A stretch of DNA of 45,818 nucleotides from Streptomyces carpinensis (GTDB lineage Bacteria > Actinomycetota > Actinomycetes > Streptomycetales > Streptomycetaceae), in NCBI RefSeq assembly GCF_002154505.1, contig NZ_MUBM01000283.1, positions 1 to 45,818 on the forward strand. Direction: 5' to 3'. The notes beneath the pieces are model-generated. The model ran no database searches and had not been told where the DNA came from. It was given only the letters and a program-made list of their open reading frames with translations. Position numbers and translations under genes: made by a program. Shown one piece after another: positions 35,275 through 43,591 of the stretch (its first letter is position 1; each line of letters opens with the position of its first letter).

Positions 35275-38229
35275 GTGAGATTCCCGTTCTTGTCACCGAA
35301 ACTCGAGGGGAGACCAACCGCAGGCCATCGCTCTCGGCCTCGCGCTGTCCCCGTCCTCACGATCGGTGCCCTTCTGGCCGCAACTCTGCTTCCACTCACA
35401 GTGGGAGAGGCTTCCGCCGGCACCGCCACGACGTCCGCCGATCCGTCGACCTCCGAGAGCGTGAACCTCGCCCTGCTGCCGGGCGCGGTCGCCACTGCCA
35501 AGTCCCAACGCATGACTGCACCCGCGGCGACGTATGCGCCCGCCAACGCGATCGATGTGTTCGTGCACGACGGATGGACCTCGAACTACGCGTCGGTCGG
35601 CAACGGCTACGACCCGACCCAGGACTGGTTCCAGGTCAAGCTGGCCACGCCCGCCCCGGTGTACGAGGTGTTCAGCCGCTGGACCTCTCCGTCCAAGCCG
35701 ACCGAGTACGACCTGCAGGTTTCCACGGACGCCGACTGCCAGACCTGGTCGACGGTCGCCCACGTGGTGAATCCGGCCGACAAGGATTCGCAGGTGATCG
35801 ATCGCAAGGATCCGATCTCCTGTGTCCGGATGCAGGCCCTGGCCACGACGTCCACCATCGGTTACACGCTCAACGAGTTCGAGCTATGGTCCGGCCCCAA
35901 GCCGCCGCCGACAGTGGGTCAGATCATCCCCGTGCCGGTGAAGCAGACGCCCGGCAGCGGTCAGCCGTGGGTGCTCACGGACAAGTCCCGGATCGTCGTC
36001 TCCAGCAGTGCCCTCGCCTCGACGGCAGAGGTCCTCGCCGGCTACCTACGACCGGCCACCGGGTTCGTACTCCCCGTGGTGACGGATTCCGCCACCTCCG
36101 CCGACATCTCCCTCTCGCTCGGACCGGTGTCCGGCATCCCAGAGGACATGGCGGACGAGGGCTACTCCCTCACAGTGTCGAGTACGGGCGTCAAGATCGT
36201 CGCCCCTCAAGCACACGGTCTGTTCAACGGCTTCGTGAGCCTTCGGCAGCTGTTGCCGGCGGCGATCAACTCGTCCGTCACCGGCGTGGGGCCGTGGACG
36301 GCGCAGCCCATCACAGTACTGGACTACCCGCGCTACGCGCATCGAGGTCTTCAACTCGACCCTGCCCGCAACTTCATGACCGTGGCCGAGATCCGGTCCA
36401 TGATCGACCAACTGGCAGCGTTGAAGGGCGACCGGCTGCACCTGCACCTGAGCGACTCGCAGTCCTGGCGCCTGCAGATCAAGGGCTACCCGGCTCTGGA
36501 CGGTACCGGGTGCAACGGGTCGGGCTGTATCCCGGGCTTCTACACGCAAGAGGACTTCAAGAGCCTGGTCAAGTACGCCGCCGACCGGTTCATCGAGATC
36601 GTCCCCGAACTGGAGAGCCCGGCCCACGCCACGGCGGCGGTCAGGTCCTTGGGCGGCGTCGCGGTCATGGGCTGCCAGGGCCAGACCCAGACCGACCGCT
36701 TCTGCACGAACCCGAACGACTCGGCGAGTGCACGGGCGCTCGCGTTCTGGCGGGACGCGATCGCACAACTCGCCGCGATCTCGCCCGCACCGATCATCCA
36801 CATCGGCGGCGACGAAGCCATCGGGATGCCCCACGAGGACTACAAGTGGTGGATCGGGCAGATGGAGTCCATCGTCAACGCCAACGGCAAGCGGATGATG
36901 GGTTGGAATCCCGCACTCGAGGGCTACGCACCGGGTTCGACGTCCATCAACCACTACTGGTCCGACTACACCGGCGGTGGCCCGCCGCTCATCAAACCCG
37001 AGTGGTTCAACCAAGGCCGCGACGTCATCACCACCCCGGAGTGGAACGCCTACCTCGACTTCGGGTACGACGGGTCGCCCGGCCGGACGCCCCGGACCGA
37101 GCTCGACAAGGCCTACGGTTGGGACCCGGAATGGGTCTACGAGAAGTACCGCTCCGTCTGGGCGCAACCGGCATACGGCGGACCGAAGGCAAAGGACATC
37201 ATCGGCATCGAGGCGCCGATCTGGGGCGAACAGATGCGTGGACTGGCCACCAACGAGTTCATGGTGTTCCCACGGCTGGCCGGAATCCTGGAGAAGGCCT
37301 GGTCTCCCAAGGTGCTCACCCAGGACTACGACGCGTACCGCCAGCGGCTCAGCGTCGCCGGGCCGCGATGGGCCTTCGCGAACGTGAACTACGGTTCCAT
37401 CGCCCAGGTCACCTGGAGTACGGAGTCGATGGGCACGGTCACCCGCCTCGGCGTCGACAGGACCCTGAGCAACGCACCCCTGGGCCGGTTGGCCGCCGGC
37501 TCGATTCCGCCGGGTGAGTTCACGGCGGTGATCGACTGGGGCGACGGATCGCCGACCCAATCCGCCGGCATCACAGCACGGGACTACGCGACGAGCCAAC
37601 GTCAGGGCAGAAGCCTGATGACGGTCAGCGGAAGCCACACCTACCCGGCGGACGGGACGTACCACGGGACCGTCACCTACAGCCGTCAGGACCAGACGTG
37701 GGTCGTGCCGTTCGTCGCGACCGGCGTCCCGTCCTGTACGTCGATGGTCACCGGGACGCACCAGGGCCCGTTGACCTTGTCCTCAGGCGTCACGTGCCTC
37801 GACGGCGCGACGGTCTCGGGACGGGTCACAGTGGCTGCGGGTGCTTCGCTCTACGCATCCGGGTCCGTGCTCCGCGGCCCGGTGACGGCCTCCGGAGCAG
37901 GCAACGTTCTGCTGTGCGGTACAACCGTCTCCGGACCGGTGGACGTGACCGCCGCAACCCGCGTCTGGCTCGGCAACCGGAACGGCGAGTGCGCGCCGAC
38001 GACGGTCGGGGGTTCGGTGGAGGTCAGCGGTTCGGCCGGTCAGGTGACGATCGACGGCGCCACCGTGGCGGGCCCGCTCGTCCTCAAGAACAACACCGGC
38101 TCCACGATCGTCTCCGGTAACCACATCAGCGGGCCACTGTCCTGCACGGGCAACTCCCCCGCACCGACCAACGCCGACCAACCCAACGCGGCGTCCGGCC
38201 CGATGTCGGGCCAGTGCGCCGGATTCTGA
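35275..38229 (+). CDS. Secreted GH20 beta-N-acetylhexosaminidase, multidomain
   Basis: The protein has 984 residues. GTG 35275 is preceded by AAGGAG. A twin-basic N-terminus and hydrophobic core (AVPVLTIGALLAATLLPLTV) followed by EASAG form a signal peptide. Domains: F5/8-type (discoidin-like) carbohydrate binding at about 63-204, GH20b at about 215-345, GH20 catalytic barrel at about 350-715, a PKD-like module (VIDWGDGSPTQ..HTYPADGTY) at about 747-825, and a C-terminal beta-rich repeat region from about 830. The catalytic pair is Asp513-Glu514 in HIGGDEA. GH20 enzymes release terminal N-acetylhexosamine or lacto-N-biose by substrate-assisted catalysis, acting on chitin fragments or host glycans. 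It has no sugar-transport genes beside it and is flanked by a perfect terminator. Confidence 0.93.
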   Translation: MRFPFLSPKLEGRPTAGHRSRPRAVPVLTIGALLAATLLPLTVGEASAGTATTSADPSTSESVNLALLPGAVATAKSQRMTAPAATYAPANAIDVFVHDGWTSNYASVGNGYDPTQDWFQVKLATPAPVYEVFSRWTSPSKPTEYDLQVSTDADCQTWSTVAHVVNPADKDSQVIDRKDPISCVRMQALATTSTIGYTLNEFELWSGPKPPPTVGQIIPVPVKQTPGSGQPWVLTDKSRIVVSSSALASTAEVLAGYLRPATGFVLPVVTDSATSADISLSLGPVSGIPEDMADEGYSLTVSSTGVKIVAPQAHGLFNGFVSLRQLLPAAINSSVTGVGPWTAQPITVLDYPRYAHRGLQLDPARNFMTVAEIRSMIDQLAALKGDRLHLHLSDSQSWRLQIKGYPALDGTGCNGSGCIPGFYTQEDFKSLVKYAADRFIEIVPELESPAHATAAVRSLGGVAVMGCQGQTQTDRFCTNPNDSASARALAFWRDAIAQLAAISPAPIIHIGGDEAIGMPHEDYKWWIGQMESIVNANGKRMMGWNPALEGYAPGSTSINHYWSDYTGGGPPLIKPEWFNQGRDVITTPEWNAYLDFGYDGSPGRTPRTELDKAYGWDPEWVYEKYRSVWAQPAYGGPKAKDIIGIEAPIWGEQMRGLATNEFMVFPRLAGILEKAWSPKVLTQDYDAYRQRLSVAGPRWAFANVNYGSIAQVTWSTESMGTVTRLGVDRTLSNAPLGRLAAGSIPPGEFTAVIDWGDGSPTQSAGITARDYATSQRQGRSLMTVSGSHTYPADGTYHGTVTYSRQDQTWVVPFVATGVPSCTSMVTGTHQGPLTLSSGVTCLDGATVSGRVTVAAGASLYASGSVLRGPVTASGAGNVLLCGTTVSGPVDVTAATRVWLGNRNGECAPTTVGGSVEVSGSAGQVTIDGATVAGPLVLKNNTGSTIVSGNHISGPLSCTGNSPAPTNADQPNAASGPMSGQCAGF

Positions 38230-38249
38230 CACCCGGTAGGGGAACATGG

Positions 38250-38278
38250 CGGCCCTGCGCGCGAGCTGCGCAGGGCCG
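38250..38278 (+). terminator. Terminator hairpin after the hexosaminidase gene
   Basis: CGGCCCTGCGC (38250-38260) pairs perfectly with GCGCAGGGCCG (38268-38278) around a seven-base loop, 20 bp after the stop. It is followed by TGGTTCTCCTC. This is a strong Rho-independent or L-shaped terminator. Confidence 0.85.
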
Positions 38279-38695
38279 TGGTTCTCCTCGCTTGCCGGAT
38301 GAAGGGCGGTGCCCAGCACCATATGACGTCCGCGCTCACCGGTGGGTGGTGCGGGCGTCCTGTCAGGGTCGCCCGAACTGCACGCTTCGCAGCGAAGCCC
38401 GATGCGGCCTTGCGCCCTGCTCGGTTCCGTCTCCGAGCGAGGCGGTGGTTCCAGCACGGCATGGTGACAGGCCTGCTGCTGCCGCGCCTGTGCGGTCGCT
38501 GCGCCCTGCCCGCCTGCTGCTCTGGCGGCCGGCCCGCAGGTCCGGCACGGAGCGCGAGGAATCCCCCGGTACTTCCCGCGTAGTAGGCGGTGTGCCGCCC
38601 ATGGGACGACGACGTCAGCGCGGCCCGCGTCCAGGATCAGAGGCGACGCTCGACCCCCGACAGGACACACACCGGACACCGAGGACCCAAGGCCC
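38279..38695. other. Intergenic stretch without a supported gene
   Basis: About 415 bp. Open frames on both strands translate to cysteine- and arginine-rich sequence of no recognisable type and have no ribosome sites. The promoter of the membrane-protein gene at 38696 should be near its right end. Confidence 0.4.
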
Positions 38696-39286
38696 GTGGA
38701 CACCCCGCCTCAGAAACCCAGCCCGTTCGCCCCCACCACCCGAACGACGCACCCGCAGGAGCCGCGCCGCCCAGGCCGCCGCGGCACGCTGCCGCCGCAG
38801 TGGCGCAAGGCGCTACGGGCCACACACGTGACGGTCTCGGTCGGGCTACTGGGCAGTGACTCCGCCGTGCTGGCCCTGGCCTCGGCGGGGCGGCTAGGCA
38901 GCGACCCGGTGACCGTCTACCCAGCCGCCCACCTGATCGGCGAGCTGCTGCTCCTGCCGCTCGCCGTGCTGGCCCTGGCCACCGGCGTCGCGCTGGGCCT
39001 GCTCACGCCCTGGGGTCTGCTGCGCCACTGGTGGGTGGTGCTGAGCCTCGCGATCACGGCCGGGGGTACCGTCCTTGCCACGTTCGTACTGGTTCCGGGC
39101 CTGGGCACGGCGGCCTCGGCGGCACTGGCCCGGCATCCTGTCGCCGACGCCACCGGGCTGGTCCGCGATTCGGGCGCAGCCTGCTGCGTGCTGATCGCGA
39201 CCGTCGTGCTTTCTTACGTCAAGCCCTTCGGGACGGTGCGCCGCAGGCCCCGACCGCGCCCTGAGCCGCGGCGCGCAGCGCAGTAA
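38696..39286 (+). CDS. Small integral membrane protein, four predicted helices
   Basis: The protein has 196 residues. A proline- and arginine-rich cytoplasmic start (about 38 residues) is followed by four hydrophobic segments near 44-62, 77-103, 113-135 and 155-172 (for example LIGELLLLPLAVLALATGVA and LGLLTPWGLLRHWWVVLSLA). The tail is basic (RRRPRPRPEPRRAAQ). I recognise a common streptomycete membrane-protein type but no known function. The start is GTG 38696 in GGCCCGTG, with a poor ribosome site, so the true start could be further inside. It stands alone, with 159 bp to the next gene. Confidence 0.7.
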   Translation: MDTPPQKPSPFAPTTRTTHPQEPRRPGRRGTLPPQWRKALRATHVTVSVGLLGSDSAVLALASAGRLGSDPVTVYPAAHLIGELLLLPLAVLALATGVALGLLTPWGLLRHWWVVLSLAITAGGTVLATFVLVPGLGTAASAALARHPVADATGLVRDSGAACCVLIATVVLSYVKPFGTVRRRPRPRPEPRRAAQ

Positions 39287-39445
39287 CAGCATCCACCTGG
39301 GACAAGCACCTTCATTGCAACCGCGGTGGCACCACACTCTTCGTACAGGACTTCGCGCTGGAGATCATCCCGCCAGCTCACGTTGGGGCTGCCGTGTGCC
39401 GGGCAGACGGAACAAGAGACCCGCGGGTTGGCTGAAGGAGAGACC

Positions 39446-39868
39446 GTGGCACAGGACTCATCATTGAGGGCTGTCGGATGGGCGCGTTCGTTGCCGATCA
39501 GCAGCGGAGTGACGGCGGCCAGGGACTGGACCCGTAAGCATCTGGTCAGCCTCGGCTGGGAACGGACGGCACCGGATCTGGTGGACTCGGTCGTGCTGGC
39601 CGTGTCCGAGCTGGTCACCAACGCCCATGCCCACGCCGGCACCGCCGCGCAGCTCATCCTCACGTGGGACGAGGAATGCCTGCATGTGACTGTGCATGAC
39701 GCCTCAACGCAGTTGCCCCAGCAACGTCACGCAGATGACAGCGCCCTCGGGGGGCGCGGGCTGCTCCTGGTCGACGCCCTCGCCGACGGCTGGCAGGTCC
39801 GCCGTTGCCCCCGCGGCAAAGACGTCACCGCCTGCTTCCAACCGCCCTCACCAACGCAGGCGACATAA
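39446..39868 (+). CDS. RsbW-like HATPase domain protein (putative anti-sigma kinase)
   Basis: The protein has 140 residues containing a GHKL/HATPase_c domain alone: N-box Glu55 and Asn59 in ELVTNAHAHA, G1 box HDASTQLP, and G2 box GGRGLLLVDAL. GTG 39446 is preceded by AAGGAG. Streptomycetes carry many such small kinases that bind sigma factors or phosphorylate STAS antagonists. No cognate sigma factor is in the window, but a STAS protein and PP2C phosphatases lie within 5 kb on the other strand and could form a partner-switch circuit with it. This link is by proximity only. Confidence 0.85.
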   Translation: MAQDSSLRAVGWARSLPISSGVTAARDWTRKHLVSLGWERTAPDLVDSVVLAVSELVTNAHAHAGTAAQLILTWDEECLHVTVHDASTQLPQQRHADDSALGGRGLLLVDALADGWQVRRCPRGKDVTACFQPPSPTQAT

Positions 39869-40031
39869 GCGGGGGAACGACCTGGCCGGAGACCGCGCAG
39901 GTTCCTTCTTTTCCGGATGGCCTCTGGGAGTCAGCGGCTGTGCACGGCGCCCTTTGCCGCCGTGCTTCGGGATATCGAAGTCGGCCGCGGACCGCCGGTG
40001 TCTCCCGCGTGTTGCTCGATCCCGCCCGGTC

Positions 40032-40217
40032 AAGGCTGACACACGGGTAACGGACTGGAACGGCCTCCTGCGGCGGTACTTTGCCAGAAGGACCGGCCTT
40101 CCCCGGCCCAGTAGGGGCAACCTCGACGCGGTCGCTGACGAGCTCAACAGCCAGCCACGCAAAACGCTCGGCTGGGAAACCCCAGCCGAGCGCCTGCATG
40201 AACTGCTCACGGCCTGA
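40032..40217 (+). pseudogene. IS30-family transposase, C-terminal remnant
   Basis: The plus strand reads WNGLLRRYFARRTGLPRPSR, then NLDAVADELNSQPRKTLGWE and TPAERLHELLTA before TGA. This is the C-terminus of IS30-type transposases (normally NGLLRQYFP.. through R-P-R-K-T-L-G-W-x-T-P). The catalytic core upstream is missing and no inverted repeat was found. Confidence 0.8.
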
Positions 40218-40297
40218 TCAACGCGACCATGTGTTGCAACGAAACATGGAATCCGCCGTACCGGCCGGGCCCTACAAGGGGGCGAGTTCGGGACAGG

Positions 40298-40468
40298 TCA
40301 CCATCGGTACCAGCGGCCGCGGCCACCGCCGGCGCTCGTGGAGCGCATGACGAATCCCAGCAGCCACAGCACCAGGACGGCGAGTGCCACCCACCAAAGC
40401 ACCTTGGCGGCGAAACCGACACCGAAAAGGACCAGGGCGAGAAGCAGAACAAGCAACAAAGGAACCAT
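40298..40468 (-). CDS. Small hydrophobic membrane protein
   Basis: The protein has 56 residues: two adjacent hydrophobic segments (MVPLLLVLLLALVLFGVGFA and VLWWVALAVLVLWLLGFVMR), then a Gly/Arg tail ending RGRWYRW. Proteins of this type are common in Streptomyces and usually listed as hydrophobic proteins of unknown function, often within stress regulons. AGGAGG lies nine bases before the ATG at 40468. It is divergent from the csbD remnant, with 120 bp between the starts, so the two may have shared a stress promoter. Confidence 0.8.
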   Translation of the reverse strand: MVPLLLVLLLALVLFGVGFAAKVLWWVALAVLVLWLLGFVMRSTSAGGGRGRWYRW

Positions 40469-40588
40469 AGTTACCGACCTCCTGAGCGCCGTATGCCCCG
40501 CCATTGTTCCTTCATTCCATAGCTGTGGCTTGTTTGTGCAGAGAGGGCCGGGGCACAAGCGGGCCACAGCAAGGAGAAGGCGCATTCC

Positions 40589-40694
40589 ATGGCTGCCGGC
40601 GAGAAGGCCGAGGCGAAGACCGAGCAGGCCAAGGGCAAGGCCAAGCGATGTCTGTCAGACCAAGGAAAAGACCAAGGATGCCTTCAAGCGCTGA
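40589..40694 (+). pseudogene. CsbD-like stress protein, broken by an internal deletion
   Basis: ATG 40589 with AAGGAGAAGG upstream begins MAAGEKAEAKTEQAKGKAK, a CsbD start. The frame then goes wrong. In another frame the typical CsbD end TKEKTKDAFKR appears and stops at 40694. A normal CsbD of about 55-65 residues has some 25 residues between these parts, so a frame-shifting deletion has removed the middle. As written the first frame runs into unrelated sequence. Confidence 0.7.
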
Positions 40695-40839
40695 CGACGT
40701 CTCTTTCTTCGAAGGGCCCTCCCGGGCATGCCCGGGAAGCCATTCCAGGTATCTCGGCGGAAGTGGTTGCAACCGCAGCCACTCGGCCCGGCGGAAGTGC
40801 CACGTTGTCGCGTAACCGTCCGGTGAGCGCACGTCGTGC

Positions 40840-41178
40840 TCAGGAATCGGGTGCGGTGTCGGTTTCGGGGTGGATGGGGAAGATCTGGTCGAGGCCGACG
40901 ATGCGCAGGGTGCGCAGGGTGTGGGCGGGTACGGCTGCGAGTGCGATGTCCGCTTGGGCGGCGTGGGCGTGGTTATGGGCGGCGATGAGGGCACTGAGGC
41001 CGCTGGAGTCGCAGAACTCCATGCCGCCCAGGTCCAGGATGAAGCGCTGGCCCGGCCGGAGGGCGATGGTGGGGATCAGTTCACGCAGTTTGCTGGCGTT
41101 GTCGTAGTCGAGCTCGCCGAAAATCTCCAGAACGGGACCCATGGCAGCGTCTCGGATGGTGATCTTCAGTGGACTCAT
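40840..41178 (-). CDS. STAS-domain anti-anti-sigma factor (RsbV-like)
   Basis: The protein has 112 residues. PVLEIFGELDYDNASKLREL, GQRFILDLGGMEFCDSSGLS and LRTLRIVGLDQIFPI are the standard STAS elements. The DSSGLS loop holds the serine that a partner kinase phosphorylates. It should bind an RsbW-type kinase and free a sigma factor when dephosphorylated. Its ATG overlaps the stop of the PAS-PP2C gene (ATGA), so phosphatase and presumed substrate are made together. It ends the rsbQ operon. Confidence 0.93.
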   Translation of the reverse strand: MSPLKITIRDAAMGPVLEIFGELDYDNASKLRELIPTIALRPGQRFILDLGGMEFCDSSGLSALIAAHNHAHAAQADIALAAVPAHTLRTLRIVGLDQIFPIHPETDTAPDS

Positions 41179-42467
41179 TGGCTGCTTCTCGTCAGGGGAT
41201 CGGGAGTTGGAACGCCGAGGGCGAGCAGGGCGGTGTCGTCGTCGAGGCCGTCGCCGAAACTGTTCAGCAGGCCGGTCAGTGCCTGGATCGCAGCGGGCGG
41301 GGGCTTGCCGGCGTGGTCGGCGGCGAAAGCCAGGAGGGCCTCGTCCCCGTAGAGGCTGGTGCGGTCTTCGCCGGTGCGGGCTTCGGTGATTCCATCGGTG
41401 TAGAGCAGGAGCATGTCGCCGGGAGCGAGCACGGTCGTGGCGGCGGTGAAGCGCGCGAAGGGCAGGACGCCGACCAGGAGGCCACCGGGAGTGGGCAGAT
41501 AGCCGGCGGTGCCGTCGGCACGCACGGTGATGACCGGAGGGTGGCCGCCCGCGGCCAGGTGGACGGCGACCTGCCCGGAATCGGGGTCGGGCTCGAGGGT
41601 GCCGAAGACCACGGTGCAGTAACGCGGATCGCCGCTGCCGGCATAGCGCTCGTGCAGCACGGTGTTGAGGGTGGTCAGGGCGGAGACGGGGTCGGGGTCG
41701 TGCAGGGCGGCGGCACGCAGGGTGTAGCGGGTCAGTGAGGTGAGTGCGGCGGCTTGGGGGCCCTTGCCGCACACATCACCGAGAAAGAAGCCGAAGCGTT
41801 TGCCGTCGATGGGGAAGACGTCGTAGAAGTCGCCGCCGAGCCGGTCGGGATGAGCGGTGTGGTAGTAGGCGGCCGTCTCCACCCCAGGCACCTTTGGGAG
41901 GGTGTCGGGCAGTAGTGACTGCTGGAGGACGGCGAGGGCGTCCTGCAGCCGGGCTCGGTCGGCCTCCGCCTGTTTGCGTGCCTCCTCGGCGGCTTTCCGG
42001 CCGCGCAGGAGTTCCTCTTCGTAGGCGCGGCGGTCCCGGGCGTCGAAGACGGTGGTACGGATCAGCATGGGCTCGCCGGTACTGCCATGCTTGATCGCGG
42101 AGGAGACCAGCACAGGCATCCGGCCGCCGTCTGTCTGCTTGATCTCCAGGGCGATAGCGCTGATCTCGCCCTGCATGCGCAGCAGCGGCGCGAAGTGCGT
42201 CTCGAGGTACAGCTTGCCGCCCACCGTCAGCAGGTCGGTGAACCGCATCCGGCCCACCACCGCCTCGCGCTCCATACCGAGCCAGGTCAGCAGCGTCGTG
42301 TTGACCTTCGCAATGGTGCCGTCCATCAGCGTGGACAGATATCCGCACGGTGCGCTTTCGTAGAGTTCCTCGGCGCTGTCCTCCAACAGTGCGGCGAACG
42401 CCGCGTTCGATATCTTCTCGTCGTCGGCATCGTGCGGGTCGGGCTGCTGCCCGGTACGGCACATCAT
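41175..42467 (-). CDS. rsbP: PAS-domain PP2C (SpoIIE-type) phosphatase, RsbP-like
   Basis: The protein has 430 residues. The PAS domain is at about 30-140 (APCGYLSTLMDGTIAKVNTT, FTDLLTVGGKLYLETHFAPL), a coiled-coil linker follows (EEELLRGRKAAEEARKQAEA), and the SpoIIE phosphatase runs from about 190 to the end. Metal-binding motifs GGDFYDVF, FLGDVCGKGP, LYTDGITEAR and DDDTALLALG are complete. This is the layout of Bacillus RsbP, which dephosphorylates RsbV on energy stress and needs RsbQ. The rsbQ-like gene lies directly upstream with a TGATG overlap and a STAS gene directly downstream. ATG 42467 is taken as the start; GTG 42470 and ATG 42464 are alternatives. Confidence 0.88.
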   Translation of the reverse strand: MMCRTGQQPDPHDADDEKISNAAFAALLEDSAEELYESAPCGYLSTLMDGTIAKVNTTLLTWLGMEREAVVGRMRFTDLLTVGGKLYLETHFAPLLRMQGEISAIALEIKQTDGGRMPVLVSSAIKHGSTGEPMLIRTTVFDARDRRAYEEELLRGRKAAEEARKQAEADRARLQDALAVLQQSLLPDTLPKVPGVETAAYYHTAHPDRLGGDFYDVFPIDGKRFGFFLGDVCGKGPQAAALTSLTRYTLRAAALHDPDPVSALTTLNTVLHERYAGSGDPRYCTVVFGTLEPDPDSGQVAVHLAAGGHPPVITVRADGTAGYLPTPGGLLVGVLPFARFTAATTVLAPGDMLLLYTDGITEARTGEDRTSLYGDEALLAFAADHAGKPPPAAIQALTGLLNSFGDGLDDDTALLALGVPTPDPLTRSSQ

Positions 42468-43267
42468 CACAGGGCCGCCAGGAACTCTGTGATCGCCTTG
42501 TTGGTGGCTCCGGGCGCGGACAGGTGGGGACAGTGCCCGGTGGCCTCGAGAGTGATCAGCGTCGAGCCGGGGATCGCCTGGTGGACGAAGGCGCCCACCT
42601 CCCGGGGCGCGATCACGTCCTGGGTGCACTCAAGCACCAGGGTCGACACCCTCACGCTCTTCAGGTCGTCCCGCGAATCCGACAGGAACGTGGTGCGGGC
42701 GAAGACACGCGCCATGTCCGGATCGGTGGCGCAAAAACTGTTCTTGAGCTCCTCGCCGAGTTCCGGCCGGTCCCCGTTCCCCATGATCACAGGGGCCATC
42801 GCCGCCGACCAGCCCAGATAGTTCGACTCCAGTGACGCCAGCAGCTCGTCGATGTCCTCGGTGCTGAAGCCGCCATGGTAGCCATCGTCATCGATGTACC
42901 GCGGAGACGGCGCGACCATCACATGCGCCCCGATCCGCCCCGGAGCCATGCCGGCCGCCAGCACACCGATCATCGCGCTGACGGAATGGCCTACGAACAC
43001 CGCGTCGCGCAGATCGAGCGCCTCGCACACCTCCACCACGTCCTGGGCGTAACCGGTCAGGGAGGCGTACCGGTCCTCCGAGAACGCGGCCGCGTCCGAG
43101 CGGCCCGAACCGACGTAGTCGAACAGCACCACGCGGTAGTCCTCGGCCAGGGCAGGCAGCGTCAGCCGCCACATGTTCTGATCGCAGCCGAACCCATGAG
43201 CCAGCACCACCGCCCGCCCCTGCGGGTTGCCGGTGACGGTGACGTTGTTCCTGCGAGCGATATCCAT
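42467..43267 (-). CDS. rsbQ: RsbQ-like alpha/beta hydrolase (energy-stress signalling)
   Basis: The protein has 266 residues and looks very like Bacillus RsbQ, a relative of the plant receptors KAI2 and D14. Shared stretches include HGFGCDQNMW, VVLFDYVGSGRSD, GYAQDVVEVCEALDL and VGHSVSAMIG. The triad is Ser95 (GHSVS), Asp217 (CTQDVIAP) and His245 (GHCPHLS). RsbQ is thought to make or bind a small ligand that activates RsbP. The gene overlaps the RsbP-like gene and shares an operon with a STAS protein, an unusually compact RsbQ-RsbP-RsbV-like set. ATG 43267 (MDIARRNNVTVTG) is chosen because similarity starts there. Confidence 0.92.
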   Translation of the reverse strand: MDIARRNNVTVTGNPQGRAVVLAHGFGCDQNMWRLTLPALAEDYRVVLFDYVGSGRSDAAAFSEDRYASLTGYAQDVVEVCEALDLRDAVFVGHSVSAMIGVLAAGMAPGRIGAHVMVAPSPRYIDDDGYHGGFSTEDIDELLASLESNYLGWSAAMAPVIMGNGDRPELGEELKNSFCATDPDMARVFARTTFLSDSRDDLKSVRVSTLVLECTQDVIAPREVGAFVHQAIPGSTLITLEATGHCPHLSAPGATNKAITEFLAAL

Positions 43268-43354
43268 GCTCGGCAGTCTCTCAGGAAGCACCCAGAGGCC
43301 CAATTCGGCCCTGAAGCCTCCTCATTGCGCCCGGCGCTTCACACACCGGTTCGT

Positions 43355-43371
43355 GGTAGAGACCCTCTACC
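43355..43371. promoter_or_regulatory. Inverted repeat upstream of the rsbQ operon
   Basis: GGTAGAGACCCTCTACC is a perfect 7-bp inverted repeat with a 3-bp centre, 88 bp before the rsbQ start. On the minus strand it overlaps GGGTAGAGGG, which partly resembles a SigB-type -10 (GGGTAY), but no matching GTTT -35 is evident. It is a candidate operator. The rest of the 43268-43591 gap holds no gene I can support. Confidence 0.4.
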
Positions 43372-43591
43372 CACTCCTGGATGTCAAGGTCTCACCGGAG
43401 GAGCGGGCGCATGGCGGGACTTGCCGGTGACGTCGCTGAGCAGGCAGCTGCAGGCGGCGCGAGCATGAGTTCATCGAGTACCGCGGCGGCACCGGGTGTG
43501 ACGAAGCCCGATGCGCCTCGGCCTGCTGCGTCGTGTCATAGCCGCGGCCATGGGCAGCGATCCTCAGCAGTTGATCGGCGAGCTGGGCTTT

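Noticed and set aside
36046..37761. Minus-strand open frame of 571 codons
   Set aside because: Antisense to the GH20 catalytic region; composition is that of a shadow frame.
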